The notes: a model not told the origin generated them from the sequence alone. Shown: positions 5,992 to 13,884, counted from the stretch's first letter. The stretch: 17,583 nucleotides of DNA from FEN-1297 sp046704565 (GCA_046704565.1 JBJKRP010000149.1:1-17583); one strand, 5' to 3'. Program-made: numbers and translations.

Positions 5992-6024
5992 TTTAATTTT
6001 ACCATCCGATTTAAGGTACCTTTG
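5992..6024 (+). promoter_or_regulatory. Weak candidate promoter for tRNA-Leu(UAG)-tig-clpP
   Basis: TACCTTTG (6017-6024) matches the Bacteroidetes -7 pattern TAnnTTTG. TTTA, one base off the -33 TTTG element, lies 21 bp upstream. It is about 100 bp before the tRNA. The spacing is plausible but the -33 match is imperfect, and it is not certain that this organism uses that promoter type. Confidence 0.25.
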
Positions 6025-6122
6025 CATATTAACCGGTTCTATCCGGCGGTTTTAAAGGGCTTGCAGCTTTTAATTCTTCTGCTTATTCCCGTTATCCCGG
6101 AATGCAAGGTTTTATTTAATAA

Positions 6123-6206
6123 GCGAGAATGGCGGAATTTGGTAGACGCGCTAGACTTAGGATCTAGTACCTAACCGGTGTCGGGGTTCGAGTCCCCGTT
6201 CTCGCA
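6123..6206 (+). tRNA. tRNA-Leu (anticodon UAG)
   Basis: This is an 84-nt type II tRNA. The acceptor GCGAGAA/TTCTCGC has seven Watson-Crick pairs and discriminator A. The D arm contains GGTAGACGC. The anticodon stem CTAGA/TCTAG closes the loop CTTAGGA, giving anticodon TAG. A variable arm follows (TACCTAACCGGTG region), then T arm TCGGG-TTCGAGT-CCCCG type pairing. CCA is not encoded. The tig start codon is 24 bp downstream on the same strand, so the tRNA is probably excised from a shared transcript. Confidence 0.95.
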
Positions 6207-6230
6207 CTTAACATTAAAATAGAGGTTGGT

Positions 6231-7550
6231 TTGGAATACAAAATAAATGATCTGTCCGTTTCCGAAAAAGAAATTGAGGTTACTTATTCCTATGACGAAA
6301 TAAAGGCTCACTTTGAGAGCGAGGTAAAGAAACAGACAAAAAATATTCAACTGCCGGGCTTCCGCAAAGGAAAGGCACCGGTTCACCTGTTAAAGAAAAT
6401 GTACGGGGAATCGCTGGAACATGAAGCTTCCGAAACGATAGCCGCCGATCAATTCCGTGAAATTTCTAAAGAGAAGCACCTTCATCCCATAGGCTCGCCG
6501 GTAATTTTAGACATTAAGTTTAAGCCGGGAGAGGAATTTTATTTTAAAGTGAAATATGAGGTAGTACCTCAACTTGAAGTAAAGGATTATACCGGTTTGG
6601 AAGTTGAAGTTCCACTTATGGTTGTAAAGGATGAAGAGGTAGAGTCGGAAATAAAATATATCCTGAAAGCGAACAGTACCTCGGAGCCCGCTGAAGAGGT
6701 AGGCGATGATAATAATTTTCTTCTAGACGTTGAGCTGACAAGGGTTGATGAGAACGGAAAGCCTTTTGAAGGCACTAAAAGCCAATCTTTTCAGTTTGAT
6801 CTCTCAAACGATGGAGTTGATAAATCTATAATAGAGAGCTCAAAAAAGAAAAAGGTTGGAGAGACATTTACTTACTCCCATACTTTTGAAAGAAACGATA
6901 AAGATGAGCAGGGACAAGAAAAGAAAGTAAGCGAAACTTTTTACTATTCTGCCTTGATTAAAGCGATAAAGAAAATATCTTTTCCTGAATTAAATGAAGA
7001 ATTAATAAAAAAGGTTACTAAAGACAAAGTTTCATCCGAAGAAGAGTTTAGGGAAAATATTAAGAAAGATATCCAAGCTATCTATGATCAGAGGACAAGC
7101 GAGATGATTGATAACAAGCTCATCGGTGCTATCGTAAAGAATAATGACTTCAACCCGCCTGTCGCCTTTACAAGTTTATTTCTTGAAGAGATGGTTAAGT
7201 CCGAGGAAGAAAATGCAAAGAAACAGGGATATAAAAAGTTTGACAGGAATGAAGCAGCAAGACAATTAAACACTTTTGCAGAATACGAAGCTAAATGGCA
7301 TTTTATAAAAGAGGCTATTATTAAGAAAGAAAAGCTTGAGGTAAGCGACGAAGAACTGAATGAGCTTGCTAAGAAGGATGCGGAAGAAACCGGTATTTCG
7401 GTTGACAAGCTGCTGAACTATTATAAATCGTCAAATGCAGGTGCCAAGTTGCTTGATAAGAAGATGTTTGATTTTCTAAGAGAAAAGAATACAATTACTA
7501 AAGTTGAATCGGATAAATATTCACAAAAAGAACCGGAGGAAATAAAATGA
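6231..7550 (+). CDS. tig: Trigger factor, ribosome-associated chaperone (TTG start)
   Basis: Trigger factor binds the ribosome exit tunnel and folds emerging proteins. The 439 aa are close to the usual 430. The N-terminal ribosome-binding domain carries the signature GFRKGKAP at 43-50. A central PPIase-type domain (about 155-245; DDNNFLLDVELTRVDENGKPFEG, KVGETFTYSHTF) is divergent from FKBP. A long helical C-terminal chaperone domain rich in Lys and Glu follows. The start is TTG at 6231; AGAGG at 6221-6225 lies five bases upstream, no in-frame ATG precedes it, and the protein aligns from MEYKINDLSVSEKEIEVTY. The tRNA-Leu(UAG) lies 24 bp upstream. The gene overlaps clpP by four bases (ATGA), the usual tig-clpP order and a sign of translational coupling. 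Confidence 0.96.
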   Translation: MEYKINDLSVSEKEIEVTYSYDEIKAHFESEVKKQTKNIQLPGFRKGKAPVHLLKKMYGESLEHEASETIAADQFREISKEKHLHPIGSPVILDIKFKPGEEFYFKVKYEVVPQLEVKDYTGLEVEVPLMVVKDEEVESEIKYILKANSTSEPAEEVGDDNNFLLDVELTRVDENGKPFEGTKSQSFQFDLSNDGVDKSIIESSKKKKVGETFTYSHTFERNDKDEQGQEKKVSETFYYSALIKAIKKISFPELNEELIKKVTKDKVSSEEEFRENIKKDIQAIYDQRTSEMIDNKLIGAIVKNNDFNPPVAFTSLFLEEMVKSEEENAKKQGYKKFDRNEAARQLNTFAEYEAKWHFIKEAIIKKEKLEVSDEELNELAKKDAEETGISVDKLLNYYKSSNAGAKLLDKKMFDFLREKNTITKVESDKYSQKEPEEIK

Positions 7551-8173
7551 ATAACTACACGGAAATTTACAACCAGTTGGTTCCTTACGTAATAGAACAG
7601 ACCGGTCGTGGCGAAAGAGGCATGGACATTTACTCCCGTTTGCTGCGGGAGCGGATTATTTTTATCGGAACTCCTATTGATGATCACATTGCAAGCCTAA
7701 CGATTGCTCAATTGATTTTTCTTGAAGCCGAAGATTCCGAAAAGGATATCAATCTCTATATCAATTCGCCCGGCGGAAGCGTATCTGCAGGTCTCGCTAT
7801 ATATGATACAATGAAATACATTAAGCCCGATGTTTCAACCATCTGCGTTGGAATGGCTGCAAGTATGGCTGCAATTCTTTTGGCGGGCGGCTGCGCAGGC
7901 AAGCGTACCTCGCTTCCCAACTCAAGGATTATGATACATCAACCGTGGGTTGGGGGCTTGCAGGGACAAACAACCGATATTGAAATCCATGCTAAAGAAA
8001 TGATAAAGACGAGGGATATTCTTTACAAGATACTTGCCGATCATACAGGCAAGAGTCTTGATCAAATTTATAAAGACTGCGACAGGGATTATTTCCTTTC
8101 TGCCGACGAGGCTAAAGAATATAATCTTATCGACAATATACTTGAAAAGAGAATCCCGGTACCCAAGAAATAA
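7547..8173 (+). CDS. clpP: ATP-dependent Clp protease proteolytic subunit
   Basis: ClpP is the serine protease barrel that degrades proteins fed to it by Clp ATPases. At 208 aa it is full length and similar to the E. coli enzyme throughout. The catalytic triad is present: Ser106 in GMAASMAA, His131 in MIHQP and Asp181 in DRDYFLSA. INSPGGSVSAGLAIYDTM marks the oxyanion region. The short N-terminus before LVPYVIEQTGRGERGMDIYSRLL is probably the processed propeptide. The ATG overlaps the tig stop and is preceded by GGAGG within the tig 3' end. In many bacteria clpX follows directly; here a long hairpin and an unrelated hydrolase gene follow instead. Confidence 0.98.
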   Translation: MNNYTEIYNQLVPYVIEQTGRGERGMDIYSRLLRERIIFIGTPIDDHIASLTIAQLIFLEAEDSEKDINLYINSPGGSVSAGLAIYDTMKYIKPDVSTICVGMAASMAAILLAGGCAGKRTSLPNSRIMIHQPWVGGLQGQTTDIEIHAKEMIKTRDILYKILADHTGKSLDQIYKDCDRDYFLSADEAKEYNLIDNILEKRIPVPKK

Positions 8174-8187
8174 AATTTTGCAGTGTA

Positions 8188-8260
8188 GCTGACCAAAGGT
8201 AATTCTTTTTGCCGGCGCCGCCGTAAGGGTGAATTGCTCTTTTTGGTCAGCCTCGCTTTA
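8188..8260 (+). terminator. Long hairpin after clpP, probable terminator
   Basis: GCTGACCAAA (8188-8197) pairs perfectly with TTTGGTCAGC (8242-8251). A second inner helix AATTC/GAATT (8201-8205, 8231-8235) is present, and the loop contains the GC-rich self-complementary CGGCGCCG. A T-rich tract (CTCGCTTTATTTTT) follows. It starts 15 bp after the clpP stop. The hydrolase ATG is only 19 bp past the stem, so that gene either depends on read-through or has a promoter overlapping the hairpin. Confidence 0.6.
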
Positions 8261-8269
8261 TTTTTAAAA

Positions 8270-9748
8270 ATGTTTTACAATAATTTTACCTGGCGATCAT
8301 TCAATTCCTTAAAGATTATTCCTATCTGCTTTCTATTTATTCTTAATTGCCGTTTTTTGTTCAGCCAGTCTCAATACGAAAACAAACGTCTCGATCAATA
8401 TCTTAACGCCTATCTCGCTAGCAAGAATGTTGCTTCTATTTCGGCAGGAGTTCTCCATAAAGGAAAGATAATCTGGCTTGATGCGAAAGGTTATGCCGAC
8501 CTTAGTCACAAAGTTCCTGCAACCCCCAAAACGGTTTATAGGATCGCTTCAATCTCAAAAGTAATTACCGCTGTTGCAGTAATGCAGCTTTGGGAAAGAG
8601 ATAGGATAAACCTCGATGAGAATGCGTTAAAATATATTACTTATTTCCCAAGGAAAAAATGGAAATTCACTGTTAGACAAATTCTTCAGCATACAGCGGG
8701 GCTGCGTAGCTATTATCCCGGCGAATTTAACAGCACAATTTTCTATCCATCTACTAAAGACGCAGTTTCCTTAATTGGTAAGAGTCCTCTGTTATACAAG
8801 CCCGGGACAAGGTTTCTTTACACGACTCTCGGCTATAATCTTCTTGCTGCGGTAATAGAAAACGTAAGCGGGTTGAGCTTTACCGAATACATCAGAAAAA
8901 ATATATTTGAACCAGCCGGGATGCATTCCACTCTTGCCGAATTCCAGAAAGAGATTATTCCTAACAAAGCGAGAGGCTACAATAAAAATAAGTTCAGGCA
9001 AATTGAAAACGCACCTTTGGCAGATTTAAGCATAAAGCTTGCCGGCGGCGGACTTATTTCGACATCCGGAGACATCCTTAAATTCTCCGATGCGCTTCTG
9101 AAGGGAAAACTTATCAGACATTCGACTCTCGATTCTATGATGGTACAGACCAGACTTTCAGACGGTAGAATAATGGAAAGCGGTCTCGGTTTTGAAATTA
9201 AAAAAGATTCGTTCGGCGATAAATTTATCGGTCATTACGGTTTTGGTACCGGCTTTGTCTCGCTCCTTGCTATCTATCCGGAAGATTCAACCGCCGTAGT
9301 AACTCTAATAAATACCGACGATAGAAATCTTGGTAGTCCGGCTCTGGATTTAGCTTCAATAATACTCGATAAGGGGAATCCCTTCCCGCAGAAGCCGTTG
9401 TCCGATGAAATGATGACCTTGACTCTGAATGCCGGTCTGGATTCAGCAATTGCCGCGTGCCAGTTGATTAGGACTGATAGTTCAAATAAGTTCGACAACT
9501 CTTTACGAGAATACCAGCTTTTTGGATACGACCTTCTTAGCTTAAAAAAAAATTACGATGCAATAAAATGGTTTGATTTTTTTTGCAGGGAATTCCCGGA
9601 TAATATTTCCGCTTACTTAGGACTTGGAGACTCTTATTATCATGACGGGAACAAGGGGAAGGCTACTCAAGCATATCTAAAGGCGCTGGCAATCAATCCT
9701 GTAAATGCTTATGCAAAAAAAATGATTAAGAAGATTGAATCTGAATAA
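8270..9748 (+). CDS. Secreted serine hydrolase of the beta-lactamase (class C/LACTB-like) family with C-terminal TPR
   Basis: The protein has 492 aa from ATG 8270. An N-terminal hydrophobic stretch (IIPICFLFILNCRFLF) ending near FSQSQ looks like a signal peptide, so export to the periplasm is likely. The beta-lactamase domain follows. The nucleophile motif S94-I-S-K97 (SxxK) is present. The second motif reads Y184-T-T186 rather than Y-x-N, a variant I associate with LACTB-like proteins. GHYGFGTGF supplies the HxG-type third motif. These enzymes include D-aminopeptidases, esterases and peptidoglycan-related hydrolases; the substrate here cannot be told. Residues from about 430 onward form a TPR-like tail (AYLGLGDSYYHDGNKGKATQ in outline, then ALAINPVNAYAKK). 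A TTG at 8234 with AAGGG upstream is an alternative start, but it lies inside the hairpin and would add a second hydrophobic segment, so ATG is preferred. Confidence 0.88.
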   Translation: MFYNNFTWRSFNSLKIIPICFLFILNCRFLFSQSQYENKRLDQYLNAYLASKNVASISAGVLHKGKIIWLDAKGYADLSHKVPATPKTVYRIASISKVITAVAVMQLWERDRINLDENALKYITYFPRKKWKFTVRQILQHTAGLRSYYPGEFNSTIFYPSTKDAVSLIGKSPLLYKPGTRFLYTTLGYNLLAAVIENVSGLSFTEYIRKNIFEPAGMHSTLAEFQKEIIPNKARGYNKNKFRQIENAPLADLSIKLAGGGLISTSGDILKFSDALLKGKLIRHSTLDSMMVQTRLSDGRIMESGLGFEIKKDSFGDKFIGHYGFGTGFVSLLAIYPEDSTAVVTLINTDDRNLGSPALDLASIILDKGNPFPQKPLSDEMMTLTLNAGLDSAIAACQLIRTDSSNKFDNSLREYQLFGYDLLSLKKNYDAIKWFDFFCREFPDNISAYLGLGDSYYHDGNKGKATQAYLKALAINPVNAYAKKMIKKIESE

Positions 9749-9944
9749 GTATTCTTGATATAGATTACTCAATCATTCTGTTTGATAAGTAACACAACAC
9801 TTGCAATGAATATTTAATCTACTTCGCTTATATTCGAAAGCAACGAATAGGAAAAAATTAAATTAATTACTGCTTTAATTTCTTCCTTGAATTACTAGTT
9901 TGTTGTTACAATTTTGAGAATAAAAAAAGATTTGAGAAAAGCAA
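9749..9944. other. AT-rich intergenic region upstream of the VWA gene
   Basis: These 196 bp contain no gene. Two short inverted repeats are visible: TATTCG/CGAATA (9831-9849) and AAATTAA/TTAATTT around 9858-9880. Neither is followed by a clear T-run on the plus strand. TTACAATTTTGAG near 9907-9919 is promoter-like and would precede the VWA gene by about 30 bp, but I could not assign a convincing -35 element. Confidence 0.5.
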
Positions 9945-11042
9945 ATGCTTGGAATTAGATTCACGGATTATGTTCCGCTTCCGAAAATAAGCGGGGGTTT
10001 TAATAATCTTCTGAAAGTATTCATGCAGTTACTTACAATTACGTCCGGTGATATCTCCGAGGCTCTTAACTGGATGAACCAGATGGATAAGAAATACGGG
10101 TTAACTAATAATGAATACGGAATGGGAGATTTTATTCAGGAGCTGAAGGATAAGAACTATATCGAAGAAAGCAATAGTGAAGTAAATTATATATTAACCG
10201 CCAAGAGCGAACAGACGATCAGGCGCCAGTCTCTTGAAGAACTCTTCGGAAAGTTAAAAAAGTCTACCCGTGGAAATCATGTTACGCCGCATACGGGTTT
10301 TGGAGACGAATCGACATCCGATCGAAGAGAATATTATTTCGGGGACTCACTTGATCAAATAGATGCCACCGATTCTATCCGTAATGCCCAGATAAATCAC
10401 GGTATTGATGAATTCAAACTTACCGAAGATGATCTTGAAGTTGAAGAACGGGACTTCAAAGCTCTTACTTCAACTGTTTTGATGATAGATATTTCTCATT
10501 CTATGATCCTATACGGCGAGGATAGAATTACGCCGGCAAAAAAGGTTGCGATGGCTTTGTCCGAATTAATAACTACAAAATATCCGAAGGATACGCTGGA
10601 TATCATAGTGTTCGGCAACGATGCATGGCCAATTGAAATTAAAGACCTGCCTTACCTCCAGGTAGGTCCTTACCATACAAATACAGTTGCCGGTCTTCAG
10701 CTTGCACTGGATATTCTAAGGAGAAGAAAGACAAGCAACAAGCAAATTTTTATGGTTACGGATGGAAAGCCGACATGCCTGAAGGAAGGCGCAAAATATT
10801 ATAAGAACAGCTTCGGCTTGGACAGAAAAATTGTAAACAAAACTCTTGACCAGGCAGCCAAATGTCGTAAATTGAATATACCCATAACCACTTTTATGAT
10901 TGCCCGCGATTCTTATCTGCAGCAGTTCGTTAGGGAATTCACAAAGATAAATAACGGTCGCGCTTTCTACAGCAGCCTAAGCGGATTAGGCGATTATATT
11001 TTTGAAGACTACATCCGCAACAGAAGGAAAAGGGTCAGATAA
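9945..11042 (+). CDS. VWA-domain protein (partner of the downstream AAA+ ATPase)
   Basis: The protein has 365 aa and no signal peptide or membrane segment, so it is probably cytoplasmic. Residues 1-170 are an alpha-helical and charged region without a family I recognise. The von Willebrand A domain runs from about 175 to 355. It has a complete metal-ion-dependent adhesion site: D182-I-S184-H-S186 (DxSxS), T247 in HTNTVAG, and D273 in VTDGKP. The C-terminus is strongly basic (IRNRRKRVR). VWA proteins encoded next to MoxR-family ATPases act as adaptors that recruit substrates, for example in metal insertion or complex assembly; the client here is unknown. It begins at ATG 9945 with GAGAAA upstream. 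The ATPase gene starts 37 bp after its stop, so the two are almost certainly one operon. Confidence 0.9.
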   Translation: MLGIRFTDYVPLPKISGGFNNLLKVFMQLLTITSGDISEALNWMNQMDKKYGLTNNEYGMGDFIQELKDKNYIEESNSEVNYILTAKSEQTIRRQSLEELFGKLKKSTRGNHVTPHTGFGDESTSDRREYYFGDSLDQIDATDSIRNAQINHGIDEFKLTEDDLEVEERDFKALTSTVLMIDISHSMILYGEDRITPAKKVAMALSELITTKYPKDTLDIIVFGNDAWPIEIKDLPYLQVGPYHTNTVAGLQLALDILRRRKTSNKQIFMVTDGKPTCLKEGAKYYKNSFGLDRKIVNKTLDQAAKCRKLNIPITTFMIARDSYLQQFVREFTKINNGRAFYSSLSGLGDYIFEDYIRNRRKRVR

Positions 11043-11079
11043 CTTAATTTCAAAATTTTGTAAGGAGAATTATACTAAG

Positions 11080-12597
11080 ATGAAATTAACCTCAATTACA
11101 ACACTCGGCGAACTGAAAAGAAGCGGATATAAATCTCTTTCAATAAAAGATGAACTGAGAAAGAACCTTGTGAACTCGCTGAAGAACAGTCATAGTCCAT
11201 TCGAAGGAATCTTGGGATATGAGGATACAGTTATCCCTGATATACAGACGGCTATCCTTTCCAGGCACAACATAATTTTGCTTGGTCTGCGCGGGCAGGC
11301 GAAGACCAAAATTGCAAGGATGCTCATAAATCTTCTCGACGAATATATCCCTTCTGTTGCTGGATCGGAGCTAAACGATGATCCATTCAACCCGCTTTCC
11401 AGGACAGCAAAGGACATTATAAACGAAAAAGGTGATGAAACTGCTATAGCATGGATCCATCGCTCAGAGCGCTATACTGAAAAGCTTGCTACGCCGGATG
11501 TTTCGGTAGCCGACTTAGTAGGCGACGTAGACCCGATAAAAGCCGCAACACTTAAGCTCCCCTATTCCGACGAGAGAGTAATCCATTTTGGGTTAATTCC
11601 CAGATCGCATAGGTCTATATTTGTAATTAACGAACTTCCGGATCTTCAGGCAAGAATTCAGGTGGCGCTGTTCAACATACTTCAGGAAAACGACATCCAA
11701 ATCCGGGGATTCAAAATAAGACTGCCGCTTGATATCCAGTTTATCTTTACGGCAAACCCGGAAGACTATACAAATAGAGGCTCTATCGTTACTCCCTTAA
11801 AGGATAGAATTGGCAGTCAAATCCTTACACATTATCCCAAGACTGTTGGGATTTCCCGTCAAATCACCAGACAGGAATCAAACCTTACAAGGGAGCAATG
11901 TGATAGTATCAGACAAAATGAACTGCTTGAGGATTTAATTGAGCAAGTTGCTTTCGAAGCAAGACAAAGCGAATATATCGATGCGAAGAGTGGTGTCTCT
12001 GCCAGGCTCACTATTTCGGCTTTTGAGAATCTTATAAGTACAGCCGAGCGCCGTATGATAATTAACAACGAAAAAGAAACCCACCTCCGGATTGCAGACA
12101 TCTACGGAATAGTACCCTCGATAACCGGTAAGATTGAACTGGTGTATGAAGGCGAACAGGAAGGACCTTCTAAAGTTGCGTACATCCTAATTGGTAAAGC
12201 CATTAAGTCCCTCTTCCTGAATTATTTTCCTTCACCGGAAAAATCAAAAAAGAGCAGCGAAGGGAATCCATATCAGATGGTAATCAATTGGTTCGGGAAA
12301 GGAAATATTGTCGATATTCTCTCCAGCGTTTCTGAAAAAGAATATGAGGATACTTTAAAATCAATTCCGGGATTGAAAGAGGTGGTAAAAAAATTCCAGC
12401 CGAAGACTGACGAGAAAAGTCAATTACTTTTAATGGAATTTGTCCTCCATGGATTGGCGGAGTATTCCATGCTTAGTAAGTTCAAGCTTGAAAACGGAGT
12501 TGAATTCAAAGATATGCTTAGTTCTATGTTTACTTTGAGCAATGAAGAAGATGATGATGATCAGGGTATAACCGGGACCGATGATTTCTACAGGTAG
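11080..12597 (+). CDS. MoxR/magnesium-chelatase-like AAA+ ATPase
   Basis: The protein has 505 aa from ATG 11080. A longer TTG-initiated reading from 11002 would overlap the VWA gene and lacks support, whereas AAGGAG lies 12 bases before this ATG. The AAA+ core shows Walker A G69-LRGQAK-T76 and Walker B FVINE (N184-E185, with Asn where Asp is usual). It also shows DLQARIQVALFNILQENDIQIRG, sensor 1 ANPEDY (N226), and an arginine-finger-like PLKDR (R243). I recall the INELPDL form as normal for this ChlI-like family, so activity is expected. The C-terminus is very acidic (SNEEDDDDQG). It follows the VWA gene and probably remodels a partner complex with it. Its stop is one base from that of the convergent gene. 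Confidence 0.9.
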   Translation: MKLTSITTLGELKRSGYKSLSIKDELRKNLVNSLKNSHSPFEGILGYEDTVIPDIQTAILSRHNIILLGLRGQAKTKIARMLINLLDEYIPSVAGSELNDDPFNPLSRTAKDIINEKGDETAIAWIHRSERYTEKLATPDVSVADLVGDVDPIKAATLKLPYSDERVIHFGLIPRSHRSIFVINELPDLQARIQVALFNILQENDIQIRGFKIRLPLDIQFIFTANPEDYTNRGSIVTPLKDRIGSQILTHYPKTVGISRQITRQESNLTREQCDSIRQNELLEDLIEQVAFEARQSEYIDAKSGVSARLTISAFENLISTAERRMIINNEKETHLRIADIYGIVPSITGKIELVYEGEQEGPSKVAYILIGKAIKSLFLNYFPSPEKSKKSSEGNPYQMVINWFGKGNIVDILSSVSEKEYEDTLKSIPGLKEVVKKFQPKTDEKSQLLLMEFVLHGLAEYSMLSKFKLENGVEFKDMLSSMFTLSNEEDDDDQGITGTDDFYR

Positions 12598-12615
12598 CTT
12601 ATTTTTTGTTAAGCT
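12596..12615. terminator. Small inverted repeat straddling both convergent stops
   Basis: AGCTTA (12596-12601) and TAAGCT (12610-12615) are perfect 6-bp arms around a T-rich loop. They overlap the TAG of the AAA+ gene and the TAA of the opposing gene. It is weak for a terminator, but it is the only such structure at the junction. Confidence 0.25.
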
Positions 12616-13735
12616 TCAGTACAATCTGTTTATTCTCCCTTTCCTTGATGTAATCATCGAATGAAGAAGGAGATTTAAATATGTCCATCAACGGAGAATT
12701 TCTCTCCGCTGTTGATGAGTTAACGTCGATGCTTTGTTTTGCTGCCGTGGATTTCCTTTCCTGGATAAATTTTCCAAAAGCGCTTTTGGTTTCATCTTTG
12801 TTCGAGATGATCTTAGGAAAGACTTCTTTGGCAGATGCGTCGGAGTTCTTTGAACTATCCTGTTTTACTGAATCCTGCTTAGGGTTAGGCTCTTCTTTGG
12901 ATTTCCTGTGCCCTACTTTTAAAATCTGCCTGTAATCAAAGTCCGTATCCTCGTCTATTTCGTGCTTGATAATTTTAATGCCGTTTATATGTTCTTTGTC
13001 CGGCTTAACTTCATATTTAAAATCATCTTTTAAGCTATGAGTCTTTTGGGAAATATTGTCAGGTTTTCTCACAGAGCCGGTCTCCTGCTCTTTCTTTTCT
13101 TTTTCATTACCCTGCTCAATGGCTTTTGCTTTTACACCGGCTTTCGGTTTCGTATTCTCCGGTATCTTTTTTACTGCAACAGGCTTTTTCTCAATTAATT
13201 CCTTAAAGGACTTGTCGTTAGGCAAGGATTGCTTTTCGTCATTATCAAATAGAAAGATAGCATCTGCAAACACTTTGTCGTTTTGAAACTTTGCCTCGGT
13301 GGCAATAAGATCAATCGAATATATTTCTGCAAAATTCGGGAGGTCATCTTTTCGATTCAAGGTTGTTAACCCGACCTGTTGTATCCTGAACCTAAGACCG
13401 TAAAAATCAATAGCATCAGGGTAATCTTCAAGCTCTTTAACAGCAAAGACTGGATCGAAATATATAAGCTCGGAAGCTCCGTTAATATTAATGAAATAGC
13501 CGTACTTGGATAAATTGATCTTAAAATCTTTTATATTGGTGAGCAGCCTGTAAATTATCAGGTTCTTAGGAGTAAATTCATTGATAAAACGGCATACCTG
13601 GTTATAGGTTATTTTCTGCGGTTGTTTCCCGGGGTCATCCTTATAAATTATCTTGAAGTTCTTTTCAAGATCAAAAAGATTCTGCGAATAAATTACTACA
13701 TCATCTTTTTTTATATCAAGAGTTTCTAACAGCAT
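12599..13735 (-). CDS. Unrecognised protein with folded N-terminus and long charged, probably disordered region
   Basis: I do not recognise this 378-aa protein. Residues 1-170 look folded: alternating hydrophobic strands and helices such as ITYNQVCRFINEF, LIIYRLLTNIKDF, GASELIYFDPVFAVKEL and FYGLRFRIQQVGL. Residues about 175-345 are dominated by Lys, Glu, Asp, Ser and Pro and are probably disordered. A short conserved-looking island, DFDYRQILKVGHRK, lies at about 265-278. Near the end two related motifs appear, SAFGKFIQERK (318-328) and SSFDDYIKERE (357-367), sharing S-x-F-x2-[FY]-I-x-E-R. There is no signal peptide or membrane segment. The start is ATG 13735. It lies 149 bp after glgP on the same strand and faces the AAA+ gene tail to tail. 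A linker or scaffold role is only a guess. Confidence 0.8.
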   Translation of the reverse strand: MLLETLDIKKDDVVIYSQNLFDLEKNFKIIYKDDPGKQPQKITYNQVCRFINEFTPKNLIIYRLLTNIKDFKINLSKYGYFININGASELIYFDPVFAVKELEDYPDAIDFYGLRFRIQQVGLTTLNRKDDLPNFAEIYSIDLIATEAKFQNDKVFADAIFLFDNDEKQSLPNDKSFKELIEKKPVAVKKIPENTKPKAGVKAKAIEQGNEKEKKEQETGSVRKPDNISQKTHSLKDDFKYEVKPDKEHINGIKIIKHEIDEDTDFDYRQILKVGHRKSKEEPNPKQDSVKQDSSKNSDASAKEVFPKIISNKDETKSAFGKFIQERKSTAAKQSIDVNSSTAERNSPLMDIFKSPSSFDDYIKERENKQIVLKLNKK

Positions 13736-13884
13736 TTACCAAACTTGATTTTACAACAGGCAAAAAATAAGATAATAAGATTAGTTACGCAAAAATCGGG
13801 AAGGCAAAAATTTGAAAATTTCGCTGATGGCTTGAGCCGCCCGCGTATGAAGGTTTTAATTTACAGTTCCGGGTTGTGAAATTA
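13736..13884. other. Gap between glgP and the unrecognised gene
   Basis: These 149 bp hold no gene. On the minus strand the last 60 bases before the ATG at 13735 are AT-rich (CTTATTATCTTATTTTTTGC), which would suit a promoter for the unrecognised gene. No clear terminator for glgP is seen. Whether the two genes share a transcript cannot be decided from sequence. Confidence 0.4.

Larger units (their letters stand above)
5552..6122. other. Intergenic region without a convincing gene
   Basis: This 571-bp stretch separates the minus-strand tRNA cluster from the plus-strand tRNA-Leu/tig unit, so promoters for both directions should lie here. The left part holds repeat unit 3 and a palindrome at 5626-5637. 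AATAGAA/TTCTATT forms a 7-bp inverted repeat with a 2-bp spacer near 5832-5847. Around 6060-6107 CTTGCA and TGCAAG form a widely spaced inverted repeat. Short open frames here lack ribosome-binding sites and have non-coding composition (rich in Cys, Phe and Tyr), so I call none of them a gene. Confidence 0.7.

Noticed and set aside
5200..6120. CRISPR array or integrative element at the tRNA cluster
   Set aside because: The repeat units are irregular, spacers are tRNAs, and there is no integrase, cas gene or attachment-site duplication of a tRNA 3' end beside cargo genes.
8234..8269. TTG-initiated extension of the serine hydrolase
   Set aside because: It lies within the post-clpP hairpin and adds a second hydrophobic stretch before the signal peptide. 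ATG 8270 is simpler, although AAGGG before the TTG keeps it possible.
11002..11079. TTG-initiated extension of the AAA+ ATPase
   Set aside because: It overlaps the VWA gene out of frame, and a good ribosome-binding site and ATG lie at 11062-11082.
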